Assembly (NCBI GenBank): GCA_917880885.1
Contig: OU862912.1
Coordinates: 45,805,117-45,869,116, forward strand
Direction of reading: 5' to 3'
DNA: 64,000 nucleotides
Source: Limnephilus marmoratus
Taxonomy: Eukaryota > Arthropoda > Insecta > Trichoptera > Limnephilidae
How positions within the stretch are numbered: the stretch's first letter is position 1; the number at the start of each line of letters is the position of its first letter. Positions 10,705-22,381 of this stretch are shown here, piece after piece. The position numbers and the translations under genes are program-made. A model generated the notes under the pieces. It saw only the letters and a program-made list of their open reading frames with translations, was not told where the DNA came from and made no database searches.

Positions 10705-11900
10705 TTTTTTTTTGACTTTGAGGTTTTTTTTTTTTTATTTTTAGTTTATTGAGGAAACAAACAGTTATACATATTTTAATAATAAAGTAACATATTACAT
10801 GGTTGCATTAACCAGCGAAGCTTCCGCTAAAATTTATAATATATACATAAAAACATAGATTAAAACATAAAGTGGTAGAAAAAAGGACAGAAATAAAAAA
10901 AAATCCACAAATTAAAGCATGTGGGATATGTTAATCATCCAAATATTATTATTATTATAAAAAGAAGGAAAACCAACATAATGAGAATGAAAAAAAATAA
11001 CATGCAGCAGGGGTGGAGAGTTCGTAATTAACAATTTGTTTTAATTTTTTCTATTATGAATTTAATAAATTGACCTCTGGACGAATGGAAAATATCAGGG
11101 TCGTAAAAGATATCATTGTATTTTGTGCACGTCCTTCTGAGAAATGAGTGTTGTGTGTAATTTGTTTTTTAGTGTGGGATGTGGAGTAGTTGGTTTGACC
11201 TTGTGTTTCTTATTGGACAGTGGAATTTTTTTTTTACATTAGCTCCACACAGGAGGCACCGAGGAAAACAATTTCCCTAGGGGCCTATGTCATCTTTGGG
11301 GATGCTGTGTGGAGGGTTTTTTAAGGAAAGGAAGGAGAGGAGAGTTCTGGGAAGGAAAAGGGTTTAAGGGGTGGGTAGGAATCTGGGGTTCAGTATGTCC
11401 TGGTCATCCGCCTCCAAGACCGAGACAAATGAATCTGTTCCTCACACTGCGGTGCAAGGCGAAGGGTCGGGAGAATCCGGCTGGAGAGGTCAAAAGGCCT
11501 CCCTCAATCAGTCTCCTCCGATCCAGCCCGCCACGCAGTGGTTGGGCAAACGAATCCGCCACCAAGACCTAGACAAACCTCAAAATTAAACGGAAATTAA
11601 TGTGTTCTAGAAAATAGTTGTTGTCAACAACGTTGTTAATGATTTTGAATAAAAATTTCTGGTCGGATATATTTCTTCTATCTTCTAAGGTTGATAAATT
11701 ATGGAGTCTTTTAGGTTTTCTGAGGTTCGAAAGGATTTAAAGTCTAGGTGTTTCAATATCTTTTTTGAATTCTTTCTAACCTTTCAATATTAACTTTTTT
11801 TGTTTTTTTGGGGTTTCGTATAGGTGTACATTTTAATTCGTCCTTGGTTAACTTCTAGATTTAATTATAAAGTTTGGTGTTTTCTCTTTTTAATACCGTT
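10705..11900 (-). pseudogene. LINE 3' end, split by repeat R
   Basis: Minus-strand text near 11795-11750 reads VNIERLERIQKRY, the conserved segment near the C-terminus of jockey/CR1-like LINE proteins. It is followed by broken frames containing NLRR-like and FIQNH pieces. The interior is interrupted at 11227-11583 by a repeat R copy and homologous text resumes on the other side. The 3' end is a long A run (T run at 10715-10735 on the plus strand). Catalytic RT motifs are absent, so this is a 5'-truncated, decayed insertion. Confidence 0.65.
11227..11583 (-). repeat. repeat R copy inserted in a LINE 3' end
   Basis: Poly-T, ACATTAGCTCCACACAGGAG, the GGC..GAGG/CCT..GCC hairpin, GATGCTGTGTGGAGGG, then the body up to CAAGACCTAGACAAACCTCA. 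CTCCACACAG and CTGTGTGGAG bracket the inner hairpin, so the tail can fold as two nested stems. Confidence 0.8.
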
Positions 11901-12448
11901 TAGTTTATATTTGCCACCATGATAGTAATGGAGACACAACGATTTCCATGAGACCTATATGAGCTGTTCCCAAAAGCTAACAAATTAGCCTAAGGGGTTA
12001 AAAACTTTTGAAGCAGGGTCTCCGCTTCAGCACAATTAAAAAGACAATAAACAGCGGATATTAACCCCCTAGATACCGATTTTCTTCATGTATGACCGAA
12101 AAATTTCGTTTTCGGTATCGATTTTACTCGAAAACGAAAGGTCACATCGAAAACTTATTCCACAAAATTGATGTAAATTCACCAGTTACCCGCTTTTACC
12201 TCTAGTTTCCGGACATCATGTATTACTTAGCATGTTTAAAAAGTAAGTGTATTGTGACCATAACGGGCGGTGGTTTTGAGTTTTTTGAGGGTTGGCAACA
12301 CTGAGTGGTAGAAGGGGATATCCTGACCTGAGCGAGCATCGCAGGAACATTGTTGTACGTAAACTCACGTTGTAGTGTCCAGTTGCGTGAAAGATGTCGG
12401 CAAAAAATCCCGCCAAGTGCTGTGATCCGATTTTTACTCACGGAAGAA

Positions 12449-13311
12449 TAGGCCACTTGCATCACATTTTTTTAAATTTTTTTCCGGTTTAGGCAAATAT
12501 TCTAAGACATTCTGTATTTTTTTTATTTTTTTTAATCGTATTTTTGAAACCCTGGGGATTTTTTGAAAATTTCAATCCGAAAAATCAGACCATTTTTTAT
12601 AAACCGGAAAGACGGGACATAATTTTATAGGTGTGAAAAAACGATAATTACATAGCCGAAAATAATTTAAAAAAAAAGAACGTTTTCCACACGAATGGCA
12701 CAGGAGAATAACGAGGCATACCAAAAATATTACATCTCATAAATATTTTTTTCCTTGATCCATCTTATTGATCATAAATCATTATAATGTACAGCGTCTA
12801 TATTACTAAATTCAATGTAATATACTTGAACTTGTAAATTGTAATAATAATAAGAATATTATAAAATATTATTTTGTTAAAATCAGCACCATAATCATTA
12901 TACCTCTAAAACATGTACCGACATCCTCTTCACGTTCTGAAGAGAACCCCGTACCCATTAATTGTACGGGGTTCTCTTCAGAACATCTGTCAAAAAATCA
13001 AACCAAATGATAAGTTCGCAGAGAACAAACAATAAATCTAGTGAACGAATTCAAAAATTCGCCTGAAATCAAAGTGATGCCATATAAAAAAATAAATCAG
13101 TGTGGAATTTTATAAAATTAATAGGAACATTTTCGGCGACGGGACATTTTCATGTAGTGACGTCACGAGCCCTAATAATGGATTTATTTATTTAAAAATA
13201 AAAAAAACTGTACATTTCTAAAAATTTTTACCAACATTTTCGTAATCTTAGTAAAAAACTCTATCCACACGATTTTTTCCATGTCGTTATGAAGTCCATG
13301 CAAGTGGCCTA
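12449..13311. mobile_element. TIR element of about 860 bp with 14-bp perfect termini
   Basis: TAGGCCACTTGCAT at the left is exactly mirrored at the right (13298-13311), and the outer TA could be a TA target duplication. The interior is AT-rich, non-coding and holds a perfect 21-bp hairpin at 12934-12984. A related TAGGCCACTTG word occurs at 796. Probably a non-autonomous DNA transposon. Confidence 0.6.
12934..12984. repeat. perfect 21-bp inverted repeat, 9-base loop
   Basis: The left arm 12934-12954 (GTTCTGAAGAG...) and right arm 12964-12984 (...CTCTTCAGAAC) are exact reverse complements around CCATTAATT. A single transcript would form a 21-bp hairpin. It lies in the middle of the 12449-13311 element. 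Confidence 0.8.
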
Positions 13312-13319
13312 TTAAAACC

Positions 13320-13965
13320 TACAATAAAAAAGGAGAGGATTTCTGAGTTCTATTGTGATTGGAGATGATAGTGGGTGACTCATTACACGCCTGGATAAAA
13401 AAACAGTCGTCAAAGTGGCGTCACACCATTTCCCCATCTGCCAAAAAATTGAGAACCACAATTTCGGGCAACAAATTATGGCCTAGTGTTTTGGGAGGGA
13501 AAAGTCATCATTTTGGTCGAATTACTGCCTCAGGTTGAGACCATCAATGCACAACAATATTGTGATACCCTTAAAAACTCAAAAGGAGCATTCAAAACAA
13601 AAGGAGCGGAATGCCGACCAGAGAAGTGTGCTTGTTTCACGAAAACGTCCATCCTCCTTTCACACAGCCTTAGCCACCAATACGCTTTTGAACTCATTTC
13701 GTTGGGATGTTTTGAACCACCCCCGTATTCCCCAGACTTGGTGTATTCAGATTATCATCTTTTCACCTTCTTGAAGGCATACATGGATGAAAATAAATTT
13801 GCAACCGACGAACAGGTGCAGAAAGTGGTTCTGAAGTGGGGGAAGGAGCGGGCGGAGAATTCTTCGAGGAGGACATAAAGAAACTTGTGCCACGGCTCAC
13901 CGCATTGAACGGGATGGCGATTATTTGGAAAAATAGTCAACAAGTGAAACAATATCCTGTAATTT
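13320..13965 (+). pseudogene. mariner transposase C-terminal relic
   Basis: The plus strand preserves the second half of a mariner transposase with several stops and shifts. WVTHYTPG appears near 13373, then FWEGKVIILVELLPQVETIN from 13489 and NAQQYCDTLK. The catalytic-loop neighbourhood PPYSPDLVYSDYHLF lies near 13710-13770, then FATDEQVQ, and in another frame a KKLVPRL-like ending near 13890. In mariners the PYSPDL..SDYHLF block carries the third catalytic aspartate. The N-terminal DNA-binding half and both TIRs are missing. It begins directly after the 12449-13311 TIR element. Confidence 0.8.
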
Positions 13966-13989
13966 TTTTTCAATTACACTTTTTAAAAA

Positions 13990-14310
13990 AAAAATGAAAA
14001 TTCAGTCCACTTACTTTCTGAAAATACCTCGTATATTGATTGATTCTGGCAGCACGAATCTAGTCATTCGCTGTAATTTATCTTTAATTGCATTTATGCG
14101 ATTTTTACCCGTGTTAGTGTATTTCAAAGAATTTCTGAATATTAATTATATGACTATATATGTATTATATGACTTTTCCAAGTTCAAAGGCGAATTAAAT
14201 TGTACCTATTTTGTTTTTGTTATTATTACGTTATGATGTTTTTATTCACCTACTTTGATATAAATCGGAAAAAATTTATACGATAAAAGTGCGAAAAAAT
14301 GGTAACATGA
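13990..14310. other. AT-rich stretch, nothing recognised
   Basis: One 80-codon open frame without any recognisable domain; no other signal. Confidence 0.45.
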
Positions 14311-14350
14311 CGTAGGCTCTGAGGGATTTTTTTCCCTCAGGGCTTTCATT
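14311..14350. repeat. isolated repeat R tail hairpin
   Basis: GGCTCTGAGGGA, a T run and TCCCTCAGGGCT can fold as the tail hairpin of repeat R. Only this piece is present. Confidence 0.4.
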
Positions 14351-14541
14351 TATTTCCATGTGTTTTTTTTTCACATGTTTTTTTTTACTTCCAGTCAATA
14401 GATTTCTAATTTCCCTTTCTTCCACGACTTTTTATTTATTTTTTAATTTGATTTTTATTTTATTTATATTTATTACTTACATCACATTGGTGATGTGCTG
14501 TGCCTGTCTCGATTAAGTAGTTTTCACAATACAATATTACA

Positions 14542-14921
14542 TCTTATATATAAAAATCAATATTTGTTTGTTTGTTCGTTTTTTATGCGCTGCCATACCG
14601 TTCATCCGATTGCGATGAAATTTAGTTGAATTGTTCTGCGCACGCCCGCTAAGGTTATGAAATTTGTATAAATGGCTCTGTCGTTATTAAATTTGTTTTA
14701 ATGAAAATGTGTGTATTCCATATATTTTCCGGTAGGGAGAAAAGGCAGGAGGGGGTGGGTAACGAAGTGGGGTTCGTGGAAGGGATGACAAGGGAGGGGA
14801 AAGGCGGGGAAGGTGGAAGATGAAAGCGGGAGGGGAAGGGGGGAAGCATGGGAATGGACATGCAGGGAGAAACAATTTATTTCTTTGAATGGTATTGCAA
14901 CGCATGCCGGGTACAAGCCAG
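14542..14921 (+). mobile_element. Helitron-like element, 380 bp
   Basis: Starts TCTTATATATAAAAATC after an A and ends GCATGCCGGGTACAAGCCAG before a T, matching the TC...CTRR pattern with A/T insertion. Shares CGTTCATCCGATTGCGATGAAA with the 27664-28661 element. A purine-rich, G-rich block at 14735-14860 precedes the 3' end, as in the copies at 39025 and 41703. Non-autonomous. Confidence 0.7.
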
Positions 14922-14924
14922 TTT

Positions 14925-16300
14925 AGAATAAAAGACAATCAGCGTCGTGCCATTGGAAATACATACTTATAAATAGGTTTTAATAAAATCGTTGATCTGT
15001 GATCTGTCTTGGCTGATGATCCAAGACTTGCGGTGGTATGATTTATATTTCAAATAATTTGTGTTCTGTCTAAATAGTCAGTGGAAGTGCATTGTATAGC
15101 TGATAAAAATGATTCAGTTCTAATAAAAAATAAATTATTATCTGATAATATTAACTTTGGATTTGTCATTTTATTACGTTGAACGTTTTGTTAATATTAA
15201 AACCATATTTTATTAATATTAGACATAGATAAGCCACGAACACATGCTACGCTTTAGATTGTAATGAGAGTTCGTTAATCAAATTGAATAATTTAAAAAG
15301 AAATAATATTTTGGGTTCCTAACAAATTGGTTTTTAGAAACCCTGAAGTATGATTTTTTTGATACCTTAGTAGTTATTGAATATTATTATTTTTTTCTCG
15401 CAGCAAAGAGGAAGAATTTCTTGAACAATAAAATTCGTAAAACCCAATTTAAATGTTATATGAATACTAACTGGATTATTTAATTCAATTAATTTTCTTT
15501 TAGACCATTGTATCAGCAATGCGCTTATCGATCGTCCGGTTGATTAGTCAGACATCTCCAAATACTTGATATAAAGAGGTAAGCAATATTCGAATGCTCG
15601 CCATAAATCAAATATTATTTACACGTGCCTGTGTTTTACATATTAAATGTGCTGTAAAGTAACAAAGGGATGCATTAAAGAAATTTTGAAATATCCGGCT
15701 AGTGGCTGAGAAAACATCAACAATTTGTACCATATAGAGGGAATAATATCCAGTAAATATTTATTTATTTATATATGCATATATTAATAAAAATACATTA
15801 CAAAATGATATTTTATTTGCCCAACTGGGAAGGATACCCGTTTCAGGACAGCCAAATTGTGTATTTAGTTCATAACATTCTTAACAAAGGAATGGTTTCG
15901 TTAAAGATATCACAGGAATTTGCTTCTGTCAAGACAACTTTTGAGACCATTAAAAATTGTATTCTGAACGAAGGGATGGTTTCTTTATATCTTTGAAAGA
16001 ATCGCGAAGATTTGATTTTTTTCAAGGTAATTTTGGAGAACATTAATAATTGCATTCAGAGTGAATGAGTGGTTTCTTTAGTGAGATCACAAGTAGGAGA
16101 TTCTTTCCAGACCATTTTAGAGAATATTTACAATTGCATAATTAGAATTTACACATTTATAAAACCAATATTTGACATATGAATTCTCAATGTATTTATA
16201 ATTTTTAGAATTTCTTAAATAGTAGAAATTAAACAATTATAAACCAAATATATGACAAATGATTTTTTTTCAAGCTCGTTTTGGAGAACATTAATTTATT
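14925..16300. other. AT-rich stretch without a clear gene
   Basis: A short degenerate direct repeat around 15880-16130 (AATGGTTTCGTTAAAGATATCAC / ATGGTTTCTTTATATCTTTG / GTGGTTTCTTTAGTGAGATCAC) gives small ORFs on both strands. No domain is recognised. Confidence 0.4.
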
Positions 16301-16309
16301 TAGTTGTTT

Positions 16310-16640
16310 ATTTATTTCTTTTATTTTACGCCCAGAGGGCTTCTACATAAATAATAAAGGCAGTACCTCCATCTTTAACATGAGAAAAAAAAAGTTTAGA
16401 TAAAGTTACGATGGAAATAAAAAGTATTTACATGAAATAAAAATATAAGCAACAAAAATTTAGTTCAGTGAGATATATAAAGCAATATGTTACGATAAAA
16501 AATACGTACAAAATATAAAAATTCAACCAACAAAAATTTAAAAGCAAGTGAACAGAGGTTTGCAAAATCAACATGTTGTTTAATTCACTGTGTTGTTTAA
16601 TTCACTATTATAAAACAACACGAGAGGCATAACGGTCCGG
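16310..16640 (-). repeat. LINE-type 3' tail copy
   Basis: On the minus strand TATGTAGAAGCCCTCTGGGC followed by AAAATAAAAGAAATAAATAAAC resembles the 3' tail of the LINE at 6175-7190. No coding remains. Confidence 0.4.
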
Positions 16641-16795
16641 AAATTTAGTACGACGTTTTGAAATATCCTACTCGTGACCCAGAAAACATCAATATTTTGT
16701 TTAATTCACTACAAGTTTTTCTGCATTATAATTGATTTGGTGGTGTTTATGAGTAATCTGAGTATTGTAGCAGATAGAGGTTACACTTTTACACA

Positions 16796-17004
16796 AAACT
16801 CAAACTTCGTTCAACTCAAACTTCGGTCAACTCAAATTTCGATCAACTCAAACTTCGATCAACCCAAACTTCGATCAACTCAAACTTCGATCAACTCAAA
16901 CTTCGATCAACTCAAATTTCGATCAACTCAAACTTCGAACTACCCAAACTTCGATCAACTCAAACTTCGATCGACTCAAACTTCGATCAACTCAAATTTC
17001 GATG
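16796..17004 (+). repeat. 16-bp tandem array, about 13 units
   Basis: Unit AACTCAAACTTCGATC with few substitutions. Because 16 is not a multiple of three, each frame cycles after 48 bp, producing a low-complexity open frame from 16674 to 17048 rich in Ser, Thr, Asn and Gln. I treat this as a minisatellite, not a gene. Confidence 0.85.
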
Positions 17005-17147
17005 ATTATTTAAATCAAACGGACTATCGAAATAGTGAGAAAATATAGCAAAAGTGTGATTGAAATACGCCTTTAGTGAAAAGTGACCGTATTCCTATTT
17101 AATTCAGCAAATGGGCGAATGTCCTCCCCAATTTGAGAGAAGGCTAT

Positions 17148-17933
17148 GGGTACCGCCGCCCCGGAAACCATTTATTGGATAACCAACACCTCTGCATTAG
17201 GTCACCCCAAGTGGTTCGCTACGTTGGGTGACTTACCAGGGGTGCGCGGGTTCATGGGGTGAAGTTTGTCTAGGTCTGATGGTCTTGTCCGAAGCGTCTG
17301 CCCGCCTGCCGTGTGGGCAGGATCGAAAGAGACCAGTTGACGATGGTCTCTTATCTTTTCCAGCCGGAATCTCTCGACCTATCGCCTTGCACCGCGATTG
17401 GAGGGGTGGATTCATACGTCCGTCACTCCTAGATACACTGACCCCAGATTCCTACCCACCCCTCATACCTATTTTTTTTCCAGAACTTACTTTCTATAAA
17501 AAAAACGAGTGTGCTTTAGACCACACAACTGAAGTAAAACTTCTGCTCCATCTATGTGATAGGAAGAGAGAAAGAAAATGTGCGCACGTACTGCTCTCTC
17601 TTGCTCCTACAGTGTGATACAGATAATAGGCCTGCACTGTGTAACGTAACTGGCTATGAGAGAAAGAAAATGTGTGCTCGAACCTCTCTCTCTTTCCCCT
17701 ACAGTAATATACGAAGCGTAACTCTCTCTCTTTCTATCTTCACTAACTTATATCTCCCTCTCAACTATCAGCTTATCGTAACGGTATCGTCACGCATTCG
17801 CCAGCTTACTCCCCAAGCATGCGTAAGAAGTTTTACTTCAAAAAACCCTCCACACATAATCCCTTAAGATGACATAGGCCCTGAGGGAAATTATTTTCCT
17901 CGGGGCTTCCTGTATGGAGCTAATGTAAAAAAA
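17148..17933 (+). repeat. repeat R, composite copy with internal insertion
   Basis: Starts GGGTACCGCCGCCCCGGAAACC and ends with the tail hairpin and GGAGCTAATGTAAAAAAA. Between about 17488 and 17845 unrelated text is inserted, bounded by GAAGTAAAACTTC-like and AAGTTTTACTTC inverted words. The insert holds three diverged AGAAAGAAAATGTG / CTCTCTCTTT segments. Both ends of R are present, giving the consensus polarity: GGTACC head to A-rich tail. Confidence 0.75.
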
Positions 17934-17964
17934 GTCACGTTTATGATGTAAGCATTTACAATAC

Positions 17965-18190
17965 CTTCATACACCCCTGCGGTCCGGGCGACAGTGGCGG
18001 TAGTGGCGGTAGTGGCGGCGTCGCGACGCCCCCCTTTCCCGACCCCATCACCCATCATTGAGCGACTAAACGGCGCCGCTCAAGGCCGCAATCCTCCGTC
18101 CTCCATCCGTCCCTCCAGTCCGTACGAAACCAACTAAACGTCCAACACCTCCGTCAACTTCGTGCGCAGGGTTCACCAAATCACATAACT
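17965..18190. other. GC-rich island in AT-rich DNA
   Basis: Composition rises sharply, with (GGCGGTAGT) repeats, CGTCGCGACG and many CpGs. The plus frame is open for about 60 codons but has no start or domain. It could be a promoter or 5' exon of a gene not otherwise visible, or an element terminus. Confidence 0.4.
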
Positions 18191-18199
18191 CGACTATCC

Positions 18200-19740
18200 C
18201 AGATCTTCCAGATTAATTTTAACGATGGTTTCTTAGTTTGGTGGTTAGTTTTAGTGAGGATTCCTCTCAGTTTTCCATTAACCCGTAATGGCGATTCCGT
18301 ATATTAAATACTGATAATAAATTATTATATCTTTTCTTTAGTGTTTTTCTTCCTCAAGTGTCTCAATATATCATTTTGTATGAATATTTAATTATATTTT
18401 GTACCCGTACAATACCTGATCATCATTATTCTTCAATAAGAAAAATGTTTAATTTTAGTCGCGATATTTTCTCCTTCTGAAACGACATTTTGTAGGTACG
18501 TGTAATTGGAGGTTTATAGTGAGATCATTATATATTATAAAGGAGTTTGATTTCTATAAATACATATCGCAAATCCCGTCGAAAAGTGTCATAAGTTAAA
18601 ATTGTCTATTTTACGTTTTATCTCTGAAAAGTAAAGTACTCGTGATTATTTATGCCCCATGAAAACCGTAATTAAGTTAGATCACTCCATCTCCGCGAGA
18701 TGTCGCTTATATCTCTTTTCGACGGGAGCACTTGTTTATCATTCATTCAATTGTTTTCGCTCTCGTCCACTCGAACGATCGCGCGTCAAAAAACTTTTTT
18801 CTCCGATTGCTCGCGGTTTTTTGGCGACGATTTTGAATATTTTCCGCCAACATTAAAAAAATCATACCTCCGAATTTTAATATGGGGACAAAAAAACTGA
18901 TTGTAGTGCTATACAGCCAATGAATTCACCTATATTTTTCTAATTATCCTATATTTTTAGAATTGATAGGTAAATTGTTAAAAAATCTTAAACTTTATAA
19001 ATGCGCGAAATTTGTGTTTTTGTGATTTGAAATTGCCGCCAGTCGCAGTTTTAAATATCTTTATTGAATATTTTCTACGTTTTTGTGTTCTCTATGGTCT
19101 GTTTGATAACCACAGATGCAAGAATATAATAGAAAAATATTTTTTTGTATGATAAGATCTCTTCAAAAGTTTGGTCAGAAAATGATTTTGTAAAATTTGA
19201 GTGCGTGACGTGTCAAAATTGAAATCACTGTATTATACTATTTAATAAATTTACCGCAAAAAGTAGTATTACATTAGGAAGATACATTAACTGCCTACAA
19301 TTATTAATAAGAATAGTCTCCATGTTGGCTTTATTTTATTCATTTGATGAATTATACAGAGAGCCTTTTTCACAATGTCAAAATCATGGTATTACTTTTT
19401 AAATAATTGTAAATTATAACTGGAGATTTGTAACCATGTTTTTATATAACGTGCAAAACAAGGAAATAAGGCTTAAAATGAAATATATATCATAGATATA
19501 CACATTGCCAATATTTCAGGGGGATATTTTGCAAGTTGATAAAATCCACCAATATTTGACGAAAAATCAATTCTGACAGCTACCTTAAGGTCAAGCTACA
19601 TAGGGTAAATCAGAATATGTAAAATGATGATGCTGATAAAATTGTATATATATATCAAACCTGTTGTATCAGCGTCGATCGGCAAATAAAATCTTAGTGA
19701 TATTTTTTTTATCTAAAGGTTGGAATGAAAAATAGTGGAG
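18200..19740. other. AT-rich stretch, no gene recognised
   Basis: No exon series, element end or RNA gene was seen. Confidence 0.5.
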
Positions 19741-19774
19741 AGGAAAATAATTGAGGAAACAAATAATAGATTTA

Positions 19775-19870
19775 TAAATTTATTTCCGCCCTAATGGGCT
19801 TTTACATTCTTTCAATTAAAATTACACTTATTAATAACATTACAATGGTAGAGCAGCATATTTATTTAAA
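19775..19870 (-). repeat. LINE-type 3' tail fragment
   Basis: Minus strand AATGTAAAAGCCCATTAGGGC followed by GGAAATAAATTTATAAATC, the same kind of tail as near 6240 and 16330. Confidence 0.4.
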
Positions 19871-19924
19871 CATTGTTTACACACTTCGTCATAATAAAAA
19901 TTTATTCAATTGGTTTTTCTCAGT

Positions 19925-20030
19925 AAATCAATACATAGTTTCATTTTGCCTCGCTCTAGAGTGATACTCTCAGTATCGCTCTGGTGAGAGACTACCATTC
20001 AGATTTAAACATTGCTTGAAATGGCTTAGT
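19925..20030 (+). repeat. snap-back repeat S, copy 1
   Basis: AAATCAATACATAGTTT, TGCCTCGCTCTAGAG and GATACTCTCAGTATCGCTCTGG through to ATTGCTTGAAA are shared with 22929-23024 in the opposite orientation; a partial copy lies at 28015-28075. The core GATACT-CTC-AGTATC is a hairpin. Confidence 0.7.
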
Positions 20031-20139
20031 TTTGTTAAGTGACTAGATCTAAAAAAGCCTCTACAGAAAAAATAACAAAATATATAACTAAGACATAAAA
20101 ATAAAACAAGTTTGATTTGATATTTTCATGGCCAAAAGT

Positions 20140-20278
20140 ATTAACATGATTTGTTTTTGGGGTGTTATGCCGTGTCGCGCTACCTCATTCTATAACTAAC
20201 AAACGCTGTCCAAAACGTAGGCTAAAGGAGGTACAGCGAGACGGCATAACACCTCAAAAACAAATCATGTTGATAAAA
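20140..20278. repeat. inverted repeat, about 45-bp arms, Penelope-like sequence
   Basis: AACATGATTTGTTTTTGGGG and GTGTTATGCCGTGTCGCGCT at the left are mirrored from 20275 leftwards, with a few mismatches. The middle has ACGCTGTCCAAAACGTAGGC, related to the motif at 8800. It lies just downstream of the piggyBac gene. Confidence 0.55.
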
Positions 20279-20582
20279 CAAGTTATTTAATGTGTACAAT
20301 AGCAGGAAAGAATGAGAAAACCTATGCATTTTTTAATATGTATATTTTAATGATCAGAATTGAAATATACATATTAAATGTCCACCAAACCTTATCAGAT
20401 AGAACTCGTACCTTTGGGTGCTTTGTCGTTATAACATTTTTATGAGATGTAAAAAGAAATTACTTGGTCCTGTCATCCAGGCGCAGGCTATAGTTATTGA
20501 TGTCCAAAGAAAGTTCATTAAATTTATAAATTATAATTTCACAACTAAAAACAAGAAAAGAAAAAGAAAATAAAAAAAACCA

Positions 20583-22381
20583 TCAGTTATTCAATATGGA
20601 GAGTGGGGTGGTATGATATGGGACCATACAATCATTGCATAATCCCACATCACACACGTCACATTTTTTTGTAGTTCGTTTGGTAGTTTTGTTTATGGAA
20701 CACCACACACAATTCAACGTTCGCCCGCTATGGACCGAGAAGTGGTTGCCTTCCAGGACAGTACGCAGAATCTTTCCTTCAACTATTTGGCCAATGGTTC
20801 TCACAGTCGGAGGCGGGTTAATTTCCCTGTGACAGAACAGCTGAAGGAGATCCCTCGCAACCTCACTCCTAAAGTTTCGATACAAAATGCGTTTATTTTC
20901 CTTGCGGAGCTTTGAACTGTACAATATATACGCATTCTGCACCGAAACACTTAGTAGTCTCCTGAAAAGCTTCTTGTACCAGACCAGGTTTCGCTGTCGT
21001 TCAATGGGGTAGCCTGACAAAAGCTGATCCTTTCTGTCAACTCCCCCCATTACCTTGTTATAGTCTAGTACAATTTGGGGTTTGTATTTCCAAACCCCAA
21101 ACTTTTCAACTGCCCCGACTTCTGCTTTATGGTAGGTGGACAACATACTTACCAAGCTTTTGTCCAACCAAACCATAACATTGAGGTCCCCGCAGTTCGA
21201 GTATAGGAGCTCACCTTCCCTCAGTTTTGATCGGAGATTGCACTTAAATACACTGGGCACAAATTCTCGGTTCAACCGCAATGTGCCCATGCAATCCATC
21301 CCATTTCTTTTGAGGCATCGCGCCAATAATGGACTATTGTAAAAATTGTCCATTATTAGCGTATACCCTTTATTAAACAGAGGGCTGGCCAAATCGTATA
21401 CTATCTTTGCAGTGGCCCCAACTGGGCAGATATTGTGAGCACCAGAAAAGTTGGCCCGTGTCATGTCTTCCGTTATGTCGTCTTCCGTCATGTCTTCCTG
21501 GTCTGGATTTGTCGATTCAGTCTGACTGGAAATGGTCTTCCCCGTATAAATTTGGAATTTCCAAAGATAGCCAGACTTGGACTCACAAAGCTCGTAAGAC
21601 TTTATACCCGAGCCTGCCGCTTTAGATTTGATCATCTGGACGAATCCCAAACGGCCTTTATAGCGGAGTAAGGATTCATCTAGAGAGATGTCTTGCTCGG
21701 GCAGGTATAAACTCTCAAACCTATGAGAGAGGTGGTCCAAGACGGGCTGAATCTTTTGTAACCTTCGCACAGATAACGATACATCAGAAGAAAGAGTTTC
21801 ATTGTTGGTGAAGTGAAGGAATTTTTTTATTAGAAGAAAACGATTATAACTCATGGCTTTGCTGAAATAAGGCATGGCGGTGACGTCAATTGAAAAGAAG
21901 AAGTCTTTTTCAACGGGAAGGGGAGAAATACCTTGATGCATTAAAAGTGCCAAGAATACGTACATTTCCTCTTTATTCGTGGGAGCCCATCTATTGATAC
22001 GCGCATAGCGCTTGAATTGGGTTAGCGCAATGTGTTGTTCTGCATACCTGTTAGTCTCTCTTACGATCTGTTCAACGAAATCGGCGTCGAAGATTTTAAG
22101 AAAGGCATCCACAGGTTTGCCCATTTCGTCGGTGTTGAAAGTTGGTCCCGGCGTACCTGTGAATATCTCCTTTATCCCATTGAAACGTGAGATTTCGCTG
22201 GACCAATCGAAAGAGTAACTATCAGATGGCAGAATCGAACGCATTGCCTCTATTTCTACCTGGTCTTGTCTTAGGTCTGCGGCCATATCGGGCTTACGTG
22301 CATTGTTCATACGATGATAAGGTTTTGGTGGCATGCATAGGTTATCCTCGTCAACGTCGCTCCCTTCGTCCAGATCCATTT
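20583..22381 (-). CDS. Terminal exon: complete piggyBac DDE domain and zinc finger
   Basis: Single 1799-nt exon with acceptor GTTGTTTTAG at 22382. Read alone from an upstream ATG at 22400 it gives 605 residues. In that numbering the catalytic acidic residues are D241 (ISLDESLLRYKGR), D351 (LIMDNFYNSPLLA), and D455 and D458 (MGGVDRKDQL), all conserved as in active piggyBacs. The C-terminus has C564, C567, C580, C583, C588, C591 and H596 in CxxC pairs, the family's DNA-end-binding cysteine-rich domain. An acidic start (DLDEGSDVDED) and an acidic insert (residues 296-314, TESTNPDQEDMTEDD) are also visible. There are no stops or frameshifts, in contrast to every other transposase piece in the window. 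Confidence 0.9.

Noticed and set aside
12216..12465. Possible first exon on the plus strand (MSAKNPAKCCDP start near 12392) and overlapping minus frames
   Set aside because: Only about 20 codons before a TIR element begins; no splice partner or homology recognised.
13486..13878. Functional mariner gene
   Set aside because: Only the C-terminal half is present and its flanks carry stops and shifts; kept as a pseudogene.
16674..17048. 124-codon frame with Ser/Thr/Asn repeats as a secreted repetitive protein
   Set aside because: Explained by the 16-bp tandem array; no signal peptide and period not a multiple of three.
17228..17617. 129-codon plus frame
   Set aside because: Reads through a repeat R copy and into its insert; not an independent gene.
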